Assembly: GCF_052857255.1 (NCBI RefSeq)
Contig: NW_027526484.1
Span: 1,585,501 to 1,649,500 of the forward strand
Source of the DNA: Amblyomma americanum
Taxonomy: Eukaryota > Arthropoda > Arachnida > Ixodida > Ixodidae
DNA length: 64,000 bases
Direction: 5' to 3'
A program made the position numbers and the translations under genes. This document shows, piece by piece, positions 41,343 to 52,705 of the stretch (within the stretch, counting starts at the first letter, position 1; every line of letters begins with the position of its first letter). The notes beneath the pieces were generated by a model. That model was not told where the DNA came from. It worked only from the letters and a program-made list of their open reading frames with translations, and did no database searches.

Positions 41343-41680
41343 GTGGGTGGACACCTTGTGGGGGGTTGCTGACTGGCAGCAACTTTCTCTCTCTTTTCTC
41401 TGTACTTGTGATTGGATATTGAGCAGAAAAAAAAAAAAAGTGGCACTTGTCGTGCATGGGTGGTTGTATGCAAAGCATGTATACTTGTGGGATGCTACCA
41501 GGGATAACTGTAGCCTCAGCTTTTGTTGAGTCGTAGCCTGTTCAGTCAATGTTTTACTGAGCACCTGTGAGACAGCGCAAGGGATGCTGATGCCAGTGGC
41601 TGCACCCTCATCTTAAAGCATGTGGCACAAGAGTAGTGTAGCTTGCGCTTCATGAAAGTCTGTGTTGAGCATCATTTTGT
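41343..41680. other. Intron DNA, nothing recognised
   Basis: Short interval up to the LINE tail; contains an A-run at 41429-41442. Confidence 0.35.
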
Positions 41681-42450
41681 TTATTTGTTTATTTGATTCC
41701 TCAAGGGTCCCATGTCAAGATAATTGCACGAGGGAGTGGGCGTATTGCAAGGCAAAAAAAATGGCTGTGGTTTAGCTCTGGTTAAACCTGGAGTGACGAG
41801 ATAGCTACATCTGGCCGAGTGGAACTCGCTCAGTCGAATTGCAAAGTCAGCCTTTCGCCGCTCCGTTTCGCTGGGCGTTCCTTCTTCATCTTCGTCCCTG
41901 GACGTGATTCACTCTTTCCCCCCTCTCCACTCCCCCTCCACTCAGTTTCGCCAGAGCGCCGCGCCACCGGCAGCTGCTCCGCACCACGTGACTAACAACG
42001 TGGCGGCACCGCCACACTGAAGGCTCGAAATGCTAGCGTAATGTAGCTATTGCTACAAAGAAATTCAATGAAAATCACGATGAATTGTTATCGATGAGCT
42101 GCTTGAATGTTACTGGGTCGACGATGGTGGCAACTTCAGTGGCCATTCCATTCCAGTCTTATGCTGTGCGCAGGAAGAATGACTGCTGAAAAGTTGTAGT
42201 ATATAGGCTTGCACAGCTCATTTCTAGTAACACAATGCATTCATCATGGCTGTGTGAAACAGCATGTTCAATTTAATTTCTGCTTTTGTTCGTTACGTCT
42301 GGACGGTACACAGCACAGCATGGCTCAGAGAGTGATGACTAACTCCAGTAATAAGGTGGTTGAAATGGCCTAATATAAGCTTTGAAATTTTTGTTCAGCG
42401 AGCAGGAAGCAGGTTGTAGGTAATGTTTGCGACATCACAGATGCACTTTT
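41681..42450 (-). mobile_element. CR1/Jockey-like LINE 3' part, with a repeat insert
   Basis: The minus strand ends in an AAATAAACAAATAAAC tail near 41681. The RT C-terminus lies at about 42086-42190 (FFLRTA, DWNGMATEVATIVDPVTFKQ, then a stop), with a decayed upstream part to 42450. Between tail and coding end, at about 41764-42010, lies a copy of the GTGGTTTAGCTCTGGTTAA family, probably a later insertion. Confidence 0.6.
41764..41880 (+). repeat. GTGGTTTAGCTCTGGTTAA family copy
   Basis: GGCTGTGGTTTAGCTCTGGT is followed by GAGTGACGAGATAGCTACAT and GTCGAATTGCAAAGTC. The first and last blocks also occur at 2448-2490. Confidence 0.55.
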
Positions 42451-42607
42451 AAGTATAAGAATTGCCTAAACTGGAATGATAAAAATGGTAAACTTTAAAA
42501 TTGAATAGTGCCAAGCTTGTCCAAAATGATCTAGGGCAGAGAGAAAAATCTACATGAAAGTTTAATTCTAATAAGTGATCATTGAAATGAGCCTGAAGAA
42601 CACACCA

Positions 42608-42797
42608 TGAGCTAGTTGGTTGTTCATCACTACGAAAACAGCACAAACTTCACGAAGGACTCAGAAAGGGAAGACGAGACAGACATTGAACTAACAACTT
42701 CGAGGTGTCAGAGTAATAAGCCTTCAGTTGTTAGTTCAGCGTCTGCATTCCGTCTTCCCTTTCTGCGTCCTTCATGAAGTTTGCGCTGTTTTCACTC
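42608..42797. repeat. Foldback of a Penelope-type terminal sequence
   Basis: The arms start GAAAACAGCACAAACTTCAC near 42632 and end in the complement near 42797, with AGGACTCAGAAAGGGAAGAC paired to GTCTTCCCTTTCTGCGTCCT. The preceding GAGCTAGTTGGTTGTTCATC matches the CTAGTTGGTTCAT end of the Penelope-like element at 62.67 kb. Confidence 0.65.
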
Positions 42798-43076
42798 TGA
42801 TAATTGAAAAATCACTAGAGTTGCCCTTCTAATGTGCCTGCCTAAAGCATCCCTGCCTCACCGTTTTCTCTCTTAGTTTTGTCATTGAGTATAAATTCGG
42901 TGATCGGAAACATAATTGGCTTCTTCTATCGAAATGCTGTTGTCTGTGCAGGTATATAATCGTAATAAGGGCGAGCAGACGGTGCTGGTTTGGCCACGGC
43001 TGCCGAAATACTGATGTGCCACTTTTACTTGTCAGGGGTTGAGGCAATGGAACCAAACAGTGCATTGTTTGTGCAG

Positions 43077-43153
43077 TGTTGGAGGTGGAGCGAAAGGCAC
43101 AGGCATCGTATAACAGCCGGAAGCGGTTTTGGCTCAAACAAGACAAAGCAGAG
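43077..43153 (+). CDS. Coiled-coil gene, exon 8 (77 nt)
   Basis: Acceptor TGTTTGTGCAG and donor GAG|GTACGTTG. Phase 1 in, 0 out. Completes Val and reads LEVERKAQASYNSRKRFWLK then QDKAE. Strong splice sites and a basic-acidic helical composition support it. Confidence 0.75.
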
Positions 43154-43647
43154 GTACGTTGTCAATGCTTTATTGATTGCATTATTTTTTTTTTGCGTCA
43201 GTTGTTAGGGAATTAAAGAAAATTTTTGTTTTATATTGGTGGTAGCATTGCTTTGTTTGTTGTCTTTGATGAGGTGCCATTTTATCGAGCTTTTTATTTA
43301 AATGTTTATTGACTTAACTTACTCTCTCACTCACTCACTGTCTCAATAATTTATTTATTAGTTATACCTACAACACTATACTGTAGTAAGGCATTATTGT
43401 AGTGGGGAGGGGCTTAGTTGTAAGAAATTGTACAAAGGGAGACCTTTCATTAACAAACTGTGACACTGTAAAAAACTGGCGTCCCACCGTGCAGCACAGC
43501 AGCTGAGATCCTTCTGACCCTGTTTTTGGTGCATGGTAGCCCGCAGCTGTTTTATGTGCCATAAAACCCAACACACCAACCACTAAGCATTACTCTAGGT
43601 GTTCCAGGGAAGGCAGTCACTAATCTTGAAGTATAGGTTTTTTTTTT
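43154..43647. other. Intron DNA, nothing recognised
   Basis: AT-rich, with CACTCACTCACT-type words at about 43325. Confidence 0.35.
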
Positions 43648-44882
43648 AAGTAAAGAGAATTAAGCTTTTTGCAACATGGTAATACCAGTGTTGGCAGACG
43701 TCAAAAAACGGGAATCATGTTAATTAGTAAAGGGATATTTAGCCAAATTCTAAAACAGTAGAACCCCACTATAGTGAACCCGGATATAGTAAAGTGAAAC
43801 TGCGGTCCCATTTCGCCTCCCATAGACAAACTGTACATTTTTTTTTTCGGTTATAGTAAGGATTTTTTTTTTTCAAATAAAACGGCTATAGAAAAGAGAG
43901 CCTGGCCTTGGCGACGTACCTCCCGCGGAATGATGACAACGTGGTACGCGCGAGGCCGATATTCGGAGGTAAATGCATACCAAAGACAATAAAACGGCGC
44001 TCTTTGAGATAGCTTCACCACCAAAATTGACAGCTGTGAGGAGAAGCCAACTTAATCTTGGGGCCGTGAGGCGAAGCGTGCGGCGCGCACGAAAAAAAAA
44101 AAGTAAGGCGGGCTATGAACGCAGAAAGAAGGAGGCGCGGGTCGCTCAAGACAAACTTCCTCAGAACATAAACAAAATCGAAAACGTGATAACATGAAAT
44201 GAGATAACTGAAGATAAGTAATTAACACATAAAAAGACAGTAAGAGTAGTATATGGAACGTATTTGTGAGTTCCTTTCATAAACTAACACTGTGTTTAGT
44301 AAGTAGCCAGTGAATTTCCAGAGAGCATCCTCAGAGCCATACCATCACCAACAACTGATATAGTAAAGACCCTGATATAGTAAAGATTTTTTCTGGTCTG
44401 AGTCACTTTACTATAGAGGGGTTCTACTGTAGTTAACTTTTGAACTACTATAGTGATAGGCACCAGATTGCAATTAGAGATTTGCAGCCAGCCATTAGTA
44501 ATAGCCATGTGAATTTTTAGAATTTCAAAAGCCTGATAACTCTCGCTGCTCCAGCACAACTAATATTGGCTACATCGTACCCAAATATGCGCGCTTTTGA
44601 AAAGCATGCAGGCAAAGCAACCCCTCCAGTGCTCGTAACTAGTCGAAATAGCCAAATCTTGTCGAGCCACAGCGCTGAGGGTAACCGCGTTCTCTAAATC
44701 ATACTGATATGGCCGTTACTAATGGCCAGCTACAAATCTCTGATTGCAACCAGATGCCTGTCAGTAATATTTACAGTTAACTATTAGAATTTAGTTAATC
44801 ACTTTACTAGTTCACGTGATTTACTTGTTTTTTGACGTTCACCAACACTGGTATTACCATGCTGCAAAAAGCTTCTCTTTAC
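43648..44882. repeat. Large inverted repeat with MITE in left arm
   Basis: The left arm (43648-43753 plus 44430-44515) and right arm (about 44705-44882) are complementary: TAAAGAGAA...AGCTTTTTGC, ATGGTAATACCAGTGTTGG, GACGTCAAAAAAC, the TTCTAA/GTTAAC junction and GCAATTAGAGATTTG. The left arm is split by the pogo-type MITE; the right arm is not. Confidence 0.8.
43756..44429. mobile_element. Pogo/Tigger-type MITE
   Basis: The ends CAGTAGAACCCCACTATAGT and its near complement ACTATAGAGGGGTTCTACTG are the typical CAGTAGAACC termini of pogo/Tigger elements, which insert at TA. The right side is followed by TA (44430-44431); the left TA has become AA (43754-43755). The 674-bp interior has no transposase; a basic 74-codon frame at 43973 is unassigned. 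Confidence 0.8.
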
Positions 44883-45839
44883 CTCAAACACCCTATTTTT
44901 AAAAAATTGCAATCGGCTTCCCAGGGACGCCTCATATATCAACAAATAATCGGGGAACATCGACAGCGGAGAGTAAGGGAAGAAATTAAAGGTATTGTTG
45001 CATGCCTCAATGAGCAGCAGAACACATCAGCGAATCTGATCATCACTAAGGAGCATCTGTGAACAATGCTCTCAGTTGTGCTTTTGATTTGAAGTGCAGC
45101 CATCACTTTGTTAGGGAGCTACTCCCAGTTGCTAACTGTGTTAGGAAAAAGAATTATTTAAAGCTATTATTATATGTGGTACTGGTACGGTCTAATTTTC
45201 TTGGTATGTATTGTCTCTCCTAGACGAAATTTGTTGCTGCTTCTTAACGAACAGTGTTCTACCTGTGCCAGTTTTATTTGTGTGTGCCCTAATCAGAACC
45301 CACGTACATATGATGCGCATTTGTTTTAAACGGAATTCTTGAAAAAATGCACCGCCTCCGCACCCCAAGTACCACTGTGCTCGCACATAGTGGGTGTTTT
45401 AAGAAGTGCGAAACAATGGGGGTGCTCTGAGCAGGCTTCCAAGTTGGTTGATTTGTCTAAACAAAATTTCTGCTTCCTGCGGCCAAACAGCTCCCAAGTG
45501 TCTCGTGCTTTTCCATGAGATTATTTGTAATTTTGATTTAAAGGTGCATTCTGTCATGCAAGTATTTAACTAAATATGATCTATAAAACACTGTCGCATG
45601 TTTATGTATGCCTGGAGGCCCATAGCAGAAAGCGTGGAGAACTCGTTAGGGAAGAACTGTCTGCCAGATTTTGTGTGTACATTCAAGGCACCGCCAAGGC
45701 TTGAGATATGCATGTGGATTAACCCTGCCAGGCTGAACTTTTGCTCGAGTATGATGAGAACGTACGTGTTGTGAAATTTTGATCAGGTTTTTTTTCTGTG
45801 CATAGCGAACATTTTCTAACCTAGACCTCCTTATATTCA
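44883..45839. other. Intron DNA
   Basis: The first 180 bases continue an open frame (QGRLIYQQIIGEHRQRRVRE) of unknown family, possibly a retroelement remnant. The rest shows nothing recognised. Confidence 0.3.
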
Positions 45840-46624
45840 GGGCCCTTCGTTTTGGGTTCTTTTTCTTTTCGATGTGGGGGGTGTAGAAAACCGACCATAT
45901 TTTTCTAGCTCAAATTTGGGTGAAAATTGGGTTACTCAGAAAAAAAATTTTACGTAGTTTGGGCTTTTTTGGTACACAAGACAGTATAATGGCAATGATT
46001 TGTTTTTCTGCTAGACACGAAATTTTCTTGTTTTGCTCAATATTTCATAAACAAAATGGAAATTGCAGATTCCAGTAAAAAGTTATTTACTAGTTAAGAT
46101 TTTTTTATACCCTGTTACAAATATTCCATCGCATACTCTATCAGTCTCCCATGAGAGACTCCCGCGTCTGAGCAATACCACATCCTGCCATTATTTGTAT
46201 TATGTGAAAACATTAAACATCATAGCGACGATTTTAAATGCGGAAGGTGTTGGGTCAGGGTGTTGTCAGCGTGGATGGTGCTTCCTAAGCGAAATTGATA
46301 TACAACGTCTTGTCGGCACCCATGTTCTGGCCTCTCGTTTCTACATCGTCCTTTTCGAACTTGTCCTCAGATTCGTCCACCTCATAAGAACAAGAATTAA
46401 AAGAGGTTCAGGGTCCTTGATTGACCAAAGACACCCCTCTGCAATAAGCTTTAGATATCCACAAATTTTCTTGTGGTGTCTTGAGCTTTGTGAGCTGAAG
46501 ACCAATATGGTCTAGAAGGCCGGCCCACTTTCAGGGAAAAATCGGGTTTGACCTGATTCTTAAGAAAGAAGTTCGGTGTGCAAAAACCAGGTAAAAGTGT
46601 GTTTTACATGAAAAACGAAGGGCT
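45840..46624. mobile_element. TIR element candidate (GGGCCCTTCGTTTT ends)
   Basis: The left end GGGCCCTTCGTTTTGGGTTC and the complement of the right end, AAGCCCTTCGTTTTTCATG, are inverted repeats of about 14 bases. The interior holds a 150-codon plus-strand frame (46063-46515) with no recognised domain. No clear target duplication. Confidence 0.5.
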
Positions 46625-46639
46625 TTACTTACATTGCAT

Positions 46640-47200
46640 AGCCTCTGCCAGCAAAATTATAATTTCCTGTGACAAAGCGTACTGCTTCCTTTTTTGCGCT
46701 TGTTCCATTTTATCTGTGAGGTTTCTTTTGTGTTGATCCCAAGTTATACATTCATATTCTAAGGCAGACATAATGTTAGTCAGGTATGTTTACTTTCAAG
46801 GATGACTGAGTGTGCTTAAAAATCACTTTGGTAAAAAACAATAAGCTTTTTGCTGTAATTTAGTATGATTAGGCCAGTGAAGCACTTCAGTAAATGTAAC
46901 TTCAATATATTTAACAGTTTCTGTAGTTCAAACCACATTATTTGTTTTACACGAGCTAAGGGAGGGCTTTTTTCATCCTTTCTTTTTGTAAACTGCACAT
47001 AACATTTTTCAGTACTGAAAGTCATCTGCCATAGATTGCACCAGAGAGAGACTTTTTTGACTTTAGACTGCAAAATAGACACATCGTCAAGGAATTTGAT
47101 TGGACAGTATACAGCACAGTCATTAGCGTATGGCCTGATGATGGTGGATGGAAGGTCTGCTGCTCAGTCATTTATTGACACTATTAGGCCTCAAAGTTTA
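46640..47200 (-). pseudogene. CR1-like LINE reverse transcriptase, palm fragment
   Basis: The minus strand reads YANDCAVY (a YADD-type catalytic box with Asn replacing the first Asp) near 47110-47135, then SILQSKVKKVSLWCNLWQMT and FSTEKCYVQFTKRK. This matches the palm of CR1/Jockey-type reverse transcriptases. The box change and lack of the rest indicate an inactive fragment. Confidence 0.6.
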
Positions 47201-48099
47201 TTTACTAGACCAAGGTCATATACCGTCGCGCACTCCCCCATGCCGGTGTCCTTCGCATGCCGCAGTTCACGCACGTGTATGTCTCCACCGCGGCAGTCCT
47301 CCCCGCTCATACCAAGCACCACGCATGTCCAGTTCCTGCGCCCTTCCCCCAGGCCACCGCGTTGCCGTCCCCATCAGCTTGTTCCACAGTGCTCCACTTT
47401 GACACCTGCTCGCGGCACTGACACTGGCCCTCACAACACAAGGAATAAAAGTGCACTTTATAGATCTGATGTTACACTGTTCAGAACAACGTACTGTTTA
47501 TGCAAGGGTAAACAATTGCTTATCCTCTCGAGATTATTATGAAAATGAAAGCTAACTAGGTGTGGCAATTTTTTTGCAAAAGAAGATTGTGCATATACTT
47601 GTTGATCAGTTTTTAAACTGGTTGCAAATATGTCTGGTGCAAATTAGTTTGCTATCTTGGGAGGTATGCTTCTAATAAAACATATCTAGGCACTATATGC
47701 TACGTATTGCTCAACCGAAGCAACGAGTCCGAGTTATCACAGCATTTGTTCTCTGAGCTCCTGAAATCTTTGTGCAGAAAACCGCACCGGGGTGATGAAT
47801 AATACACAAGGGTGCACAAATGTGGCTTCTCATTTTAGTGATCAGTCTGGTGTGATTTTGTGTACGATGAACTACCAACTAGTCCCTGTTATTGCTCACC
47901 TGATCTTGATGCATCTATGCCCAGGGCTATAGCTTTTAGCGTAGTGCGGGTTCCCATCCGAGTTCATTTAGTTGTGTTGTGCATGATAAACCGGAGGGAA
48001 AACCGTGCTGACCAGGAGAAAAATGATATTTTCCTAGAAGTGCTTTACCTAGGTTAGAGTACAGGAAGTGTTCGAGCATACCTTACAGCAAGTGAAGGT
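47201..48099. other. Intron DNA, nothing firmly recognised
   Basis: A GC-rich, proline-rich open stretch at 47215-47430 differs from its AT-rich surroundings and may be a remnant of another element; I cannot assign it. Confidence 0.3.
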
Positions 48100-48290
48100 T
48101 AAAAATACTGTACAATCACTTTCTTTAAATACTTGCATCACTTTGGATGCCAGTGATGGATGCCCAGGCGAAGACAAGACCTCTTGTCGAAACATTGGCA
48201 AGCAATCTGAGACTTTCCTTTCCCTTGTTCACTTTGTGATTATTCCAGTCTTAGGGCAGTTTTTGCATTTTGTTGTGTATTAGATAACTA
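48100..48290 (+). mobile_element. Penelope-like 3' tail remnant
   Basis: GACCTCTTGTCGAAACATTGGC followed by a pyrimidine-rich TTTCCTTTCCCTTGTTCAC stretch resembles the tail after the GIY-YIG domain in Penelope-like elements (compare 21905-21960). Coding parts are absent. Confidence 0.35.
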
Positions 48291-48715
48291 AAAGAGGAGC
48301 AGCCTGTCTTGAACAATGCCTCGAAATGTAATCAGAAATTTTTTTCAGCTCCATGACCGAATGAGGATTAGCGCAGCTAGCTGACTGCAGCCATGAGTAA
48401 AGCATTTTGTATAATTTTCTTGGAAGCAATATGAGGCAGTCTGTAACTGTTGGCAGACGATGTGCTTAGGAGGTGACACCAGGGCCCTCTTGTGTGTGTT
48501 CGTCGCCGTCTTGCATGAAGGAGGCCAGTTCAACAATTTGAAGAGCTTTGGTTATGGTCGGGGAGAACCTGGCACAGAGTGTTCTTGGCCTTCTTTCTGC
48601 CTCTGCGGAGGAATCCGAAAGCTTGCAGCAGATTTGCTTGCATGCATTGGTTCTAAAAGAGGTGTATTGAATGTGTTCTTCATGTGTTCATCGTGTGGTT
48701 TCTGCATGTGTGCAG

Positions 48716-48785
48716 AACTGCTCCAGAGCGTTGATATATGGGCGGACATGGAACCAGGCAGCCTCGGAGGCTCCAAGAGACCAAG
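48716..48785 (+). CDS. Coiled-coil gene, exon 9 (70 nt)
   Basis: Acceptor TTTCTGCATGTGTGCAG and donor CAAG|GTGCGTTC. Phase 0 in, 1 out. In the required frame it reads NCSRALIYGRTWNQAASEAP and RDQ plus G. A second open frame (LLQSVDIWADMEPGS...) looks equally protein-like, but it would run into a stop at the start of the next exon, so the first frame is preferred. This exon links the coiled-coil part to the large repeat exon. Confidence 0.6.
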
Positions 48786-49435
48786 GTGCGTTCGCATTTG
48801 TACGTCAACACCATAGCAAGCAAGAACGAGGCAGCTGTATTTCAGGGGTGGGGGACAAAACAGGAAGTTATCAGCTTAAGCTCCTTTATTGTGTACATGT
48901 ATAGCTGAGAATAGGTAAGATTAAGGTTGTATTAGAACGCATACAAAAAACTAAAGATCCTAACAGTCTTTGAAACCAAGGAAAGCATAGGGAAACATTA
49001 CTGTTGTGATTTATTCTTTATTGTCGCTGGAACAGTGGAAAAGTAATTGGGTGATCATTTCAGACAGAAGAAGATGTAACGAAGTATAAGAAAAGAGCTG
49101 AACCTGCTAATGAAGTTGTAGGGTCGCACAAACAACATATAGGTCGTTGGTTTGGCTCTCACTGGTGGCATGTCTTCTAGATTGGTAAATTATCTCTTGT
49201 CTCAAATGAATGCTTAGTAACTACTCTACTTGACAAGAGACAATAAAAGATAAATAATAGTAAGGTATTTTTCTGCTTTCGTTTGTTCTGGAGGCTGCGC
49301 CTTCCAGTAAATGAAGTTAGTTAGCTGTTGTCTCGCAGCCATCAATGCACCATATGTAACGGTTAAAACCCTTGTGTATCATGGGTAAACAAAAACACTG
49401 AAAGGTGCTACAGAACTGATGTGGCAAGTAACCTA
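48786..49435. other. Intron DNA, nothing recognised
   Basis: Short frames only. Confidence 0.35.
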
Positions 49436-50100
49436 GAGCATGACACTTAGCTCCTACCAGACCAGTGTCATGCTAATGATAGCGATTTTCTTATATGCAG
49501 CTCAACACTATAGTGCAGGGATAATTGCAGCAGTTGTGGCAAAACATCGTTACACCAAGCTTAGCTCAGCATATTGCAATGACTGGATGGTGGGCAATGC
49601 AGCTGCCCATACTGGGTACTGCTTCAGATGTCGTGTCAATGCCTTATACAGGTGGACAAAGGCTGAAGAGACGGTGTGCACGTCTCCCCTCCAAGCACAG
49701 TCCAGCAAAGATTTTGCGGCTGGATCAGGCTACTGGAACTGAGACGTCAGAAGGCAGTATGACTGCACCACAAGGGCACAAGCACCCAACAGCCCATGGT
49801 GAGATGCTTGCTTGGCCTGTTATATTGTCTCACCACTGAAATCATGTTCTTCCTCATGCTGCTACCAAAAATGTGCTGCTCATGCGTGCTGCTAACCCTG
49901 AGTGCACTTATATTCACGCCAAAATGGGGGCAAAGCTGCGTATGCATACCATATGCTCCTCTTTGCATGGGTCGCAATGTGGTTTGATGTTGTTTATAGG
50001 TTCTACATACCTGGCGCCTCCAACTTTGCTCAGACTGTGGGACATAGGTAACAGACGTGTTGTCACTCAGTATGGGTTTTCCTGTTTGTTCCGCTAACAC
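49436..50100 (+). repeat. Segmental duplication block A, copy 1
   Basis: GCATGACACTTAGCTCCTAC to GGGTTTTCCTGTTTGTTC. The same block recurs at 52708-53580 (with an insertion) and 54926-55600. All three are in the same orientation and differ by scattered substitutions. Confidence 0.85.
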
Positions 50101-50249
50101 GCTGCAGGAGAGAGGACGTGCAGATTGTACGCTGGATTCGTGTGAATGCTCGACGTCCAGACCGACTGACAGATGCTTGGTCACGTGTCACAATAACCGC
50201 GCTGACGCGCGCGGGCCATACGCGATTCGGTCCGCTTGTCTGAACCCAC

Positions 50250-50475
50250 CTTAAGGGCCATCGGGGTATCTTGTCTTCACATTACATGCCTTGCCCAAGC
50301 CCATTTCTTCCTCTTGATTTTGACTAGGATGTCATTAACCTGCGTTTGTTCCCTCACCCAATCTGCCCACTTCCAGCTTAACGTTACACCTATCGTTCTT
50401 CTTCAGTTTGGTGTGCTGTCCTCAACTTAAACTAAACCGTTCTCGCTAGCCTCCACGCTTCTCCCCATAGGTTTT
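50250..50475 (-). mobile_element. RTE-like LINE 3' fragment, copy 1
   Basis: Minus-strand remnants of KIKRKKWAWTGHVM-type sequence, the C-terminus of RTE-clade reverse transcriptases, are present but shorter than in the second copy at 58012. It lies in the duplicated block upstream of the large exon. Confidence 0.6.
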
Positions 50476-50816
50476 TGCCTCGATTTTCACGAGAACCAAA
50501 AAAGGGAAAAAATTCCAGCAAAATCCAACCACACTATTCAAGCCAAGAAAGGCTGTACCATGGGAAATTTATTTTGATATCATCGAACAAGAACAAAGCT
50601 TCTTCCCAGGCCAAGTAGTATGAGAGGATTTTTTTTATTTTTTGTTCTACGATTATCTGTGTCTGAAATGAACGAAGTAGAATGGTGAATTTTTTTCATA
50701 CATATGTTGGTTGGTCACTAATTTTCGTCTGTGTTCACTTTCACTCACGTTTTCCCCCTACATTTCGTTGTGTTTAGTATGGGAGAATGCACTTTGCTTT
50801 GTTAATTTACTTGCAG

Positions 50817-52292
50817 GTGACGGTGCCTCTGATGAGAGAAGCATGCTGATCAACATGAGAGCAGAAATGGGGGATCGCCGGTCGCTCACTCCCTTGCCTC
50901 CATCTCCTCCACATGGTGGGGAGGAAAGCAAAGTTGACCAATTTGAGGTCACCTTACCAGACCTGCCCTCCATATCCCTATGGCTGCCCTGGTCACTGCA
51001 GTCAGTGGCCTCTCCACCAGAGCCAGAGACCTCTTCACCAGAGCCAGTGCCGGAGTCTACTCCTCCTCCAGGACCATCCCAACCCACACGTCTGTTGGAG
51101 GCTTGTGTGCAGGTATCTCGGGAGGAGCAGCTGGAGCCTGCTACTCTGGAGGAACCTGTGGTGCCTTTGGCTTCCTTCGAACTGCCACAGGATGCGGCTG
51201 AGGGGCAGGAGCATGGCAAAGAGCAAATGGCATTTGCATCCATCTCTGTACCAGAGCCAGGGCTAGTGCTGGAAGTAACTTCAGAACCACCCCAACCCAA
51301 AAGACTGTCAGAGGCTCACATGCAGGAATCTCTGGATGAGCAGCAGGATCTTGCAATGAGAGATGTTAAGGAACTTGTGGCACTTTCAGTTTCTTCCAAA
51401 CTGCCACACGAGACTGCAGGGATGCTGGAGCACGTCAACGACACAATGGCGCTTGCATCTGTCTCTGCACCAGACCTAAGGCCTGTGCCAGAGCTGACTC
51501 CTACTTCAGAACCACCCCAACCCACACAGCCGTCGGGGGCTAGTGTGCAGGAATATCTGGAGGAGCAGCTGGAGCCTTTTACTTCCTCCAAACTGGAGCA
51601 GCAGAATCTTGCAATGGAAGCTGCGAGAGAACTAATGGTGACTTCAGGATCCTTTGAGCTGCCCCAGGAAACAGCAATGCAGCTGGAGCATGCTGAAGAG
51701 GCAATGGCGCCTGTAGCTATATCTGCACTGAACCCAGGCCTTTTGCCGGAGGTGTCACCTCTTTCAGAAGCATCTGAATCCAGACATGTATTGGTAGCTA
51801 GCACGCAGGCATCTCTGTCAGAAGAGCTGAAGTCTGCTGCTGTCTCCAAGATGGAGTTGCAGGCCCCTGTAATGGAAGCTGTGGAGGAACTTACGATGAC
51901 TTCAGCTTCCTCCAAACTACCACAGGATATTGCAGGGATGTTGGAGCACGTTGCAGGACCGATGGCGCTTGGGGCTATCTCTGTGCAGGAGACAGGACTG
52001 GACGTGCCTGCTCGGTCAGAACCACCACAGACAGCTTGGCCACCAGACCTTTTTATGCTAAGTCAGGTGGCAGAATCTGCCGCTCGCTGTGAACTGAAGC
52101 AGCAAAATCTTGGTCAGGAGGGGCCAGTGACGGCTCTGCCGGCTTCCCCCGAGCTTGCTCCGGCCTCTGTCCTCGAGTCCGTGGCACTTGCAGCTTCATC
52201 TGAGCCAGTGCAGCCAACCACAACGGCGCTGCTGCCTCAACTGGCCGAGTCTGGCCTGTCACCGCATCCAGAGGCTGTATTTGAATCAGAGC
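50817..52292 (+). CDS. Coiled-coil gene, large Pro/Glu-repeat exon, copy a
   Basis: Acceptor TTTACTTGCAG at 50806-50816 and donor GAGC|GTAAGTAT at 52293. 1476 bp, phase 1 in and 1 out. Reads GDGASDERSMLINMRAEMGD, a Pro-rich part (PLPPSPPHGG; SPPEPETSSPEPVPESTPPP), then at least four tandem units of about 65-85 residues with the pattern LPQ(E/D)xAxxLEHxxxxMAxxxIS...P(E/D)(V/L)...SEPPQP. The region is acidic and probably disordered. If the donor is not used the protein ends six codons later (RKYF-stop). Compared with copy b about 33 of 491 residues differ. Confidence 0.7.
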
Positions 52293-52705
52293 GTAAGTAT
52301 TTCTGATTTCTTGTGCAGGTTGCAGAACCATGCGTACATTGTGAATGACCTGATGCATGGCTTCACTTTGCAGCTCGTACTGTAAAATTTGGGTGAGAAC
52401 ACTGGATGGCAGGGACACAGTGCAGGCTTTCAATGTGTGTTGGAACAATATGGCTGCATTATATCAAGCTGTCAAAGGACTGTTATCATGCCATCACAAG
52501 TAACTAGGTGACAGCATGAACTTTTATTCATGGGCAGTAACTGCGAAGCATCGCAATCTGATGCTTGTTGCTTGGATGAAGGTGACATGTTTCGTAATTG
52601 GGCTAAACGGCAGTGACAGCCTGCTACCATCATGATTAAAAATAATTTGATTTGGTCTCTTTAATTTTTAAGTGTGTGTGCGCGCGTGCGTGCGAGAGAA
52701 AGAGA
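52293..52705 (+). repeat. Duplicated tail after exon copy a
   Basis: The sequence from GTAAGTATTTCTGATTTCTT to about 52640 is repeated at 60248-60600, then a (TG/CG)n microsatellite (52674-52695) and AGAGAG run. Confidence 0.8.

Noticed and set aside
47215..47430. Proline-rich coding exon
   Set aside because: GC-rich open stretch, but no splice sites in phase with the gene and no domain. It may be a retroelement remnant, which I could not confirm.
48716..48785. Alternative frame LLQSVDIWADMEPGS of exon 9
   Set aside because: It needs phase 1 from exon 8, which ends in phase 0, and runs into a TGA at the start of the large exon.
52155..52448. Minus-strand frames of 131-199 codons opposite both copies of the large exon
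   Set aside because: They mirror the plus-strand Pro/Glu/Ser codons (antisense Ser/Cys-rich), occur in both copies only because the exon is duplicated, and lack domains.
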